From: Castellaniella ginsengisoli
GTDB taxonomy: Bacteria; Pseudomonadota; Gammaproteobacteria; Burkholderiales; Burkholderiaceae_B
Strand: one strand, 5' to 3'
Assembly: GCF_039523235.1 (NCBI RefSeq)
Contig: NZ_BAAAEX010000010.1
DNA: 64,000 nucleotides
Shown here: positions 60,542 to 64,000 of the stretch, one piece after another
How the letters are laid out: each line of letters begins with the position of its first letter
Numbering within the stretch: position 1 is the stretch's first letter
Made by a program: the position numbers and the translations under genes
The notes under the pieces: model-generated
Seen by the model: only the letters and a program-made list of their open reading frames with translations
Told to the model about the DNA's origin: nothing
Database searches by the model: none

Positions 60542-62491
60542 CTAGGATTGCGCCGCTGCGGCGCTGTGGACGGCCGGCCCGTTGGGCAGGAGCTTCCAAC
60601 TGAACCGGTTCTTGCCGGAATGCTTGGCCGCATACATGGCGGCGTCGGCATGGGCCACCAGGGCGTCGGGATCCTGCCCGTGCTCCGGGTGGCGTGCCGC
60701 CCCGATGCTGGCGGAAATGGAGACCTGGATGTCGCCGTTCAGGTCAAAGGGCAGAGCCAAGGCTTCCAGGATCGTGCGGGCAATCCGCTCGCCGCTCTCG
60801 ATGCTGTCCAATCCCGCCAGGACAATGCCGAATTCGTCGCCGCCGAACCGGGACACCGTGTCCTCGGACTCGGCGCGCACGCAGTGTTCGAGGCGCCGGG
60901 CCACCTGTTGCAGCAGGATGTCTCCCATCGCATGCCCATGGCTGTCGTTGACTTCCTTGAAGCCGTCCAGGTCCAGGTACAGCACGGCCGCCAGGCCGTT
61001 GTGACGGCGTGCGGACTCCAGGGCCCGGGCGCAGCGGTCCTGGAACATGACGCGGTTGGGCAGGCCGGTCAGCGCGTCATGCAGGGCGTCGTGCGACAGC
61101 CGGGCCTCCAGGTCCTTGCGGGCCGTGATGTCTTGTACGGCGGCCACGAGGAAGTCCGGCATGCCGGCCGCGTCGCGCACGACGCTGAGCGCCTCGCACA
61201 CCCACAGCTCGCTGCCGTCGCGGCGCCGGTAGGGTTTCTCGATCTCGGGCGGCGGCCCGAGGAAATGCGCCTTCAACCGGGCCTTCAGGAACGCGCGGGC
61301 CTCGTCCCGGGCGCCCGGGGCCGCGAGATCGAACAAGGTCTTCTCCAGCAGTTCGGCCGCATCGTAGCCCAGCATCCGGCAGAGCTTTTCATTGACTTCC
61401 AGGAAGCGGCCATCCGGCGCGATGCGGGCGATGCCCATGGCCGCCTGGTGAAAGGTGGTCCGGAACAGCGCCTCATTGGCTTCCAGGGCTTCGGTGGCCA
61501 TGCGCTGGCGCATCGACAGGAAGATGAACAGGGCGGCGAATCCGAGCAGGGCGGCCGTGGCGCCGCCGGCCAGGAGCAGGTAGGACGTGCGCCGCTGCCG
61601 GGCGGGCCGCAGCACCTCGGCGTAGCTGGTGCCGACGGTGATCATCAGCGGATAATCGCGCATCGTGCGGTAGCTGATGATGCGGGCCACGCCGTCGAGC
61701 GAATCGCCGGCGTCCACGAAGGCGCCTTCGGGCTGGGTGGCCTGGCGCAGGTTCCAGGGCTGTTTGCCAGGGTCCAGGCCGAAGGTGGCATGCGTGCCGA
61801 TCAGGCGGCTGCGCAGGATACCGTCCAGGCCGGCGATTTCCAGCAGGTCGGAGGCGCCCAGAGGGGGGCCGCCATAGGAAGTGATGAGATGGGCGGGGTC
61901 GATCGCCAGGACGACCACGCCGCCAAAGCTGCCATCGGGTTTTGAGATGCGCAAAGACATGGGCACGCGCCACTGGTGTGAAATCCGCCCCAGGACGGGA
62001 TGGCCCATGTAGAGCACATCCTCGCGGGCGATGCGTTGCCGCGTGAAGAAATTGCGGTCGGCGTAGTTGACGTCGCTCGGGCCCTGCGTGCTGGTGACGA
62101 TGGCGCCGGTTTCATCGACGATGCTCAGGATGGTGAAGGCATCGTCCCGGATCACGCGCGCCTGCGCCCAGCGCGCCAGATCCATGCGGCTGCCTTCGCG
62201 CCGGTATTCCAGGCGGGCAAAGGCGGCGACCTGCTCGGCTTCCTTCAGCGTGCGGGTGACTTGTTGTTCGAAGGCGATGGCCAGGCTGGCGTTGGAGCGC
62301 ATGGCGGCCGCCACGGCCTGGGCGTGCTCGAAGGTCGTGCGTTGCAGGGTGGCGAGCCAGATCAGGGCGATGGCGACGGCGCAGACCAGCAGGATCAGCA
62401 ACTGCAGGGGTGACAGGCAGGGCAACCGGCGCCCGGCCCGGCTGGAAGCCGAAGTCATGGTTGGGCTGCCCGGCTTGGCGGACAGAGTCAT
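60542..62491 (-). CDS. Membrane-bound diguanylate cyclase (Cache-PAS-GGDEF)
   Basis: 649 residues: one N-terminal membrane helix (about 28-50), an extracytoplasmic Cache-type sensor, a second helix (about 315-345), a PAS/PAC domain (about 355-475) and a C-terminal cyclase domain with the active-site GGDEF at 550-554. The RxxD inhibitory site is altered (Glu in place of Arg at the -9 position), so product inhibition is probably absent. No EAL domain is present. The protein should make c-di-GMP in response to an external ligand. Confidence 0.93.
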   Translation of the reverse strand: MTLSAKPGSPTMTSASSRAGRRLPCLSPLQLLILLVCAVAIALIWLATLQRTTFEHAQAVAAAMRSNASLAIAFEQQVTRTLKEAEQVAAFARLEYRREGSRMDLARWAQARVIRDDAFTILSIVDETGAIVTSTQGPSDVNYADRNFFTRQRIAREDVLYMGHPVLGRISHQWRVPMSLRISKPDGSFGGVVVLAIDPAHLITSYGGPPLGASDLLEIAGLDGILRSRLIGTHATFGLDPGKQPWNLRQATQPEGAFVDAGDSLDGVARIISYRTMRDYPLMITVGTSYAEVLRPARQRRTSYLLLAGGATAALLGFAALFIFLSMRQRMATEALEANEALFRTTFHQAAMGIARIAPDGRFLEVNEKLCRMLGYDAAELLEKTLFDLAAPGARDEARAFLKARLKAHFLGPPPEIEKPYRRRDGSELWVCEALSVVRDAAGMPDFLVAAVQDITARKDLEARLSHDALHDALTGLPNRVMFQDRCARALESARRHNGLAAVLYLDLDGFKEVNDSHGHAMGDILLQQVARRLEHCVRAESEDTVSRFGGDEFGIVLAGLDSIESGERIARTILEALALPFDLNGDIQVSISASIGAARHPEHGQDPDALVAHADAAMYAAKHSGKNRFSWKLLPNGPAVHSAAAAQS

Positions 62492-62733
62492 CGCAGGGGT
62501 CTCCCGTTTTTATCCGGCGCGGTCCGCGCCTCTTGTTCGCCCACAAAGTAACTGGACTTTACGGCCAGCCTTCGGGTTTGTCGAGCCATTGCATCCGGGC
62601 CGAAAAGATTTTTCCGGCCCGCGCGAACCGCCCTGGATGCGCCCGGCACCGTTCAGACCGCGAAGGGCGGATCGGCGCCCGGGCGCACCGCTATGATATT
62701 CTTTTCGATTCCCTGTCCATCGCCGCCTGCGCC

Positions 62734-64000
62734 ATGTCCGTCGATTATCTGAAACGCATTCTGACGTCCAAAGTCTACGACGTCGCCCACGAGACCTCGC
62801 TGGACCTGGCGCCCCGAATTTCCAAGCGGATCGGCAACACCGTGCTGCTCAAGCGCGAAGATACCCAGCCTGTGTTCAGCTTCAAGCTGCGGGGGGCCTA
62901 CAACAAGATGGCCCACCTCGGGGAAGAAGAACTGCGGCGCGGCGTCATCGCGGCTTCGGCCGGCAACCATGCCCAAGGGGTCGCGCTCTCGGCCAGCCGC
63001 CTGAAATGCCGGGCGGTGATCGTCATGCCGGTGACCACGCCCCAGGTCAAGATCGATGCGGTGCGCGCCCTGGGCGGCGAGGTCGTGCTGTTTGGCGACA
63101 GTTTCACCGATGCCGCCGAGCACGCCGCCGAGCTGCAGAAGCGCGACGGCCTGACCTTCGTGCATCCCTTCGATGATCCCGACGTGATCGCGGGCCAGGG
63201 CACCGTGGGCATGGAAATCCTGCGCCAGCATCCCGGCCCCATCGACGCGGTCTTCGTCGCCATCGGCGGCGGCGGCCTGATTTCGGGGGTGGCGGCCTAT
63301 ATCAAGCAATTGCGCCCGGACATCAAGGTCATCGGCGTGCAGACGGTGGATTCCGACGCCATGGTGCGCAGTGTGCAGGCCGGGCGCCGGATCCGGCTGG
63401 CCGACGTGGGGCTGTTTTCCGACGGCACGGCGGTCAAGCAGGTGGGCCAGGAAACCTTCCGCCTGGTGCGCGAATACGTGGACGACTTCGTGACCGTGGA
63501 TACCGACGCGATCTGCGCCGGAATCAAGGATGTCTTCCAGGACACCCGCAGCGTGCTGGAACCCGCCGGCGCCCTGGCGCTGGCCGGCGCCAAGCGCTAC
63601 GCCGCCCAGAACAAATGGAAAGGCAAGACGCTGGTGGCCATCACCTGCGGCGCGAACATGAATTTCGACCGCTTGCGTTTCGTCGCCGAGCGCGCCGACG
63701 TCGGCGAAGCCCGCGAGGCCTTGTTCGCCATTACCCTGCCTGAAAAGCGCGGCAGCTTCCTGCGCCTGTGCGAAGCGGTGGGCCAGCGGGCCGTGACTGA
63801 ATTCAACTACCGGATTTCCGATGCCGAGCAGGCGCACGTCTACGTCGGTCTGCAGATCCGCTCCGAGCCTGAAATCGAGAAACTGGCGGCGCATTTCCGC
63901 AAGCTGGACTTCCCCACGCTGGATCTGACCGGCAATGAGATGGCCAAGACCCACCTGCGCTACATGGTGGGCGGGCACTCGGGTCTGGCCGACAACGAAG
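62734..64000 (+). CDS. ilvA: Threonine ammonia-lyase, biosynthetic (partial, 3' end outside window)
   Basis: Deaminates threonine to 2-oxobutanoate, the first step to isoleucine. About 422 codons are visible from ATG 62734. The PLP lysine lies in FSFKLRGAYNK near residue 51, with AASAGNHAQGVALSA and IGGGGLISGVAAY following. The C-terminal ACT-like regulatory domain begins near residue 330 (LFAITLPEKRGSFLRLCEAV) and is cut by the window end. Presence of this domain marks the biosynthetic, isoleucine-inhibited form. TATGAT at 62692-62697 is a plausible -10. Confidence 0.94.
   Translation, partial: MSVDYLKRILTSKVYDVAHETSLDLAPRISKRIGNTVLLKREDTQPVFSFKLRGAYNKMAHLGEEELRRGVIAASAGNHAQGVALSASRLKCRAVIVMPVTTPQVKIDAVRALGGEVVLFGDSFTDAAEHAAELQKRDGLTFVHPFDDPDVIAGQGTVGMEILRQHPGPIDAVFVAIGGGGLISGVAAYIKQLRPDIKVIGVQTVDSDAMVRSVQAGRRIRLADVGLFSDGTAVKQVGQETFRLVREYVDDFVTVDTDAICAGIKDVFQDTRSVLEPAGALALAGAKRYAAQNKWKGKTLVAITCGANMNFDRLRFVAERADVGEAREALFAITLPEKRGSFLRLCEAVGQRAVTEFNYRISDAEQAHVYVGLQIRSEPEIEKLAAHFRKLDFPTLDLTGNEMAKTHLRYMVGGHSGLADNE

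Overview
The window is a dense, high-GC stretch of bacterial chromosome with 63 protein genes and no gene-free gap longer than about 215 bases. Gene content and order point to a beta-proteobacterium of the order Burkholderiales, most likely family Alcaligenaceae (Bordetella/Achromobacter relatives). The evidence is two HAAT-type branched-chain amino-acid transporter clusters with CoA ligases, the kdsD-kdsC-lptCAB-hpf-ptsN-hprK-rapZ order, the rsmB-DUF4390-ntrY-ntrX order and a giant DUF3683/FAD/Fe-S oxidoreductase. I see no tRNA, rRNA, CRISPR array, insertion sequence or prophage. The first gene (gdhA) and the last (ilvA) are cut by the window edges.

Layout. Bases 1-5.1 kb hold the 3'-truncated gdhA, the sulfate-assimilation set cysH-cysD-cysN and a LysR regulator. 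Bases 5.2-10.1 kb hold the first Liv-type transporter, with a fused LivM-LivG subunit. A divergent Crp/Fnr-type regulator (10.1-10.8 kb) separates it from a second complete Liv-type transporter (10.9-19.3 kb). This second cluster is bracketed by two adenylate-forming acid-CoA ligases, which suggests uptake coupled to CoA activation of a carboxylic acid. An orphan amino-acid binding protein, a small membrane protein, HMG-CoA lyase, dprA, msrPQ, def and fmt follow (19.5-26.7 kb).

Bases 26.7-31.7 kb (minus strand) hold rsmB, a DUF4390 protein, NtrY and an NtrX-like regulator that lacks the sigma-54-activating AAA+ domain. Bases 31.8-45 kb are housekeeping: rimO, a BioC-like methyltransferase, comF, trmL, then gpsA-secB-grxC-yibN opposite gpmA-envC-ctpA-moeB, a HAD phosphatase, and argB with a thioredoxin-like protein. 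Much of the trmL-to-envC block mirrors the E. coli trmL-cysE-gpsA-secB-grxC-yibN/gpmM-envC locus. Bases 44.7-47.6 kb mirror E. coli rsmI-yraN-diaA-dolP.

Bases 47.6-55.1 kb are the envelope/PTS cluster rlpA-rapZ-hprK-ptsN-hpf and lptB-lptA-lptC-kdsC-kdsD. The rpoN gene normally found between lptB and hpf is missing, and the gap contains only a promoter, a dispersed repeat and a terminator. Bases 55.2-64 kb hold apt, the giant oxidoreductase, a DedA/YqaA-like membrane protein, a diguanylate cyclase and ilvA.

The most interesting signal is the pairing of a receiver-plus-Fis NtrX without its AAA+ module with the absence of rpoN from its canonical slot. Together these suggest a two-component system rewired away from sigma-54. 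Other points worth checking are a shared ~47-base intergenic repeat, twin perfect hairpins ahead of livK and livH, a PaaK-like ligase with a degenerate nucleotide loop, and in-place replacement of gpmM by gpmA beside envC.
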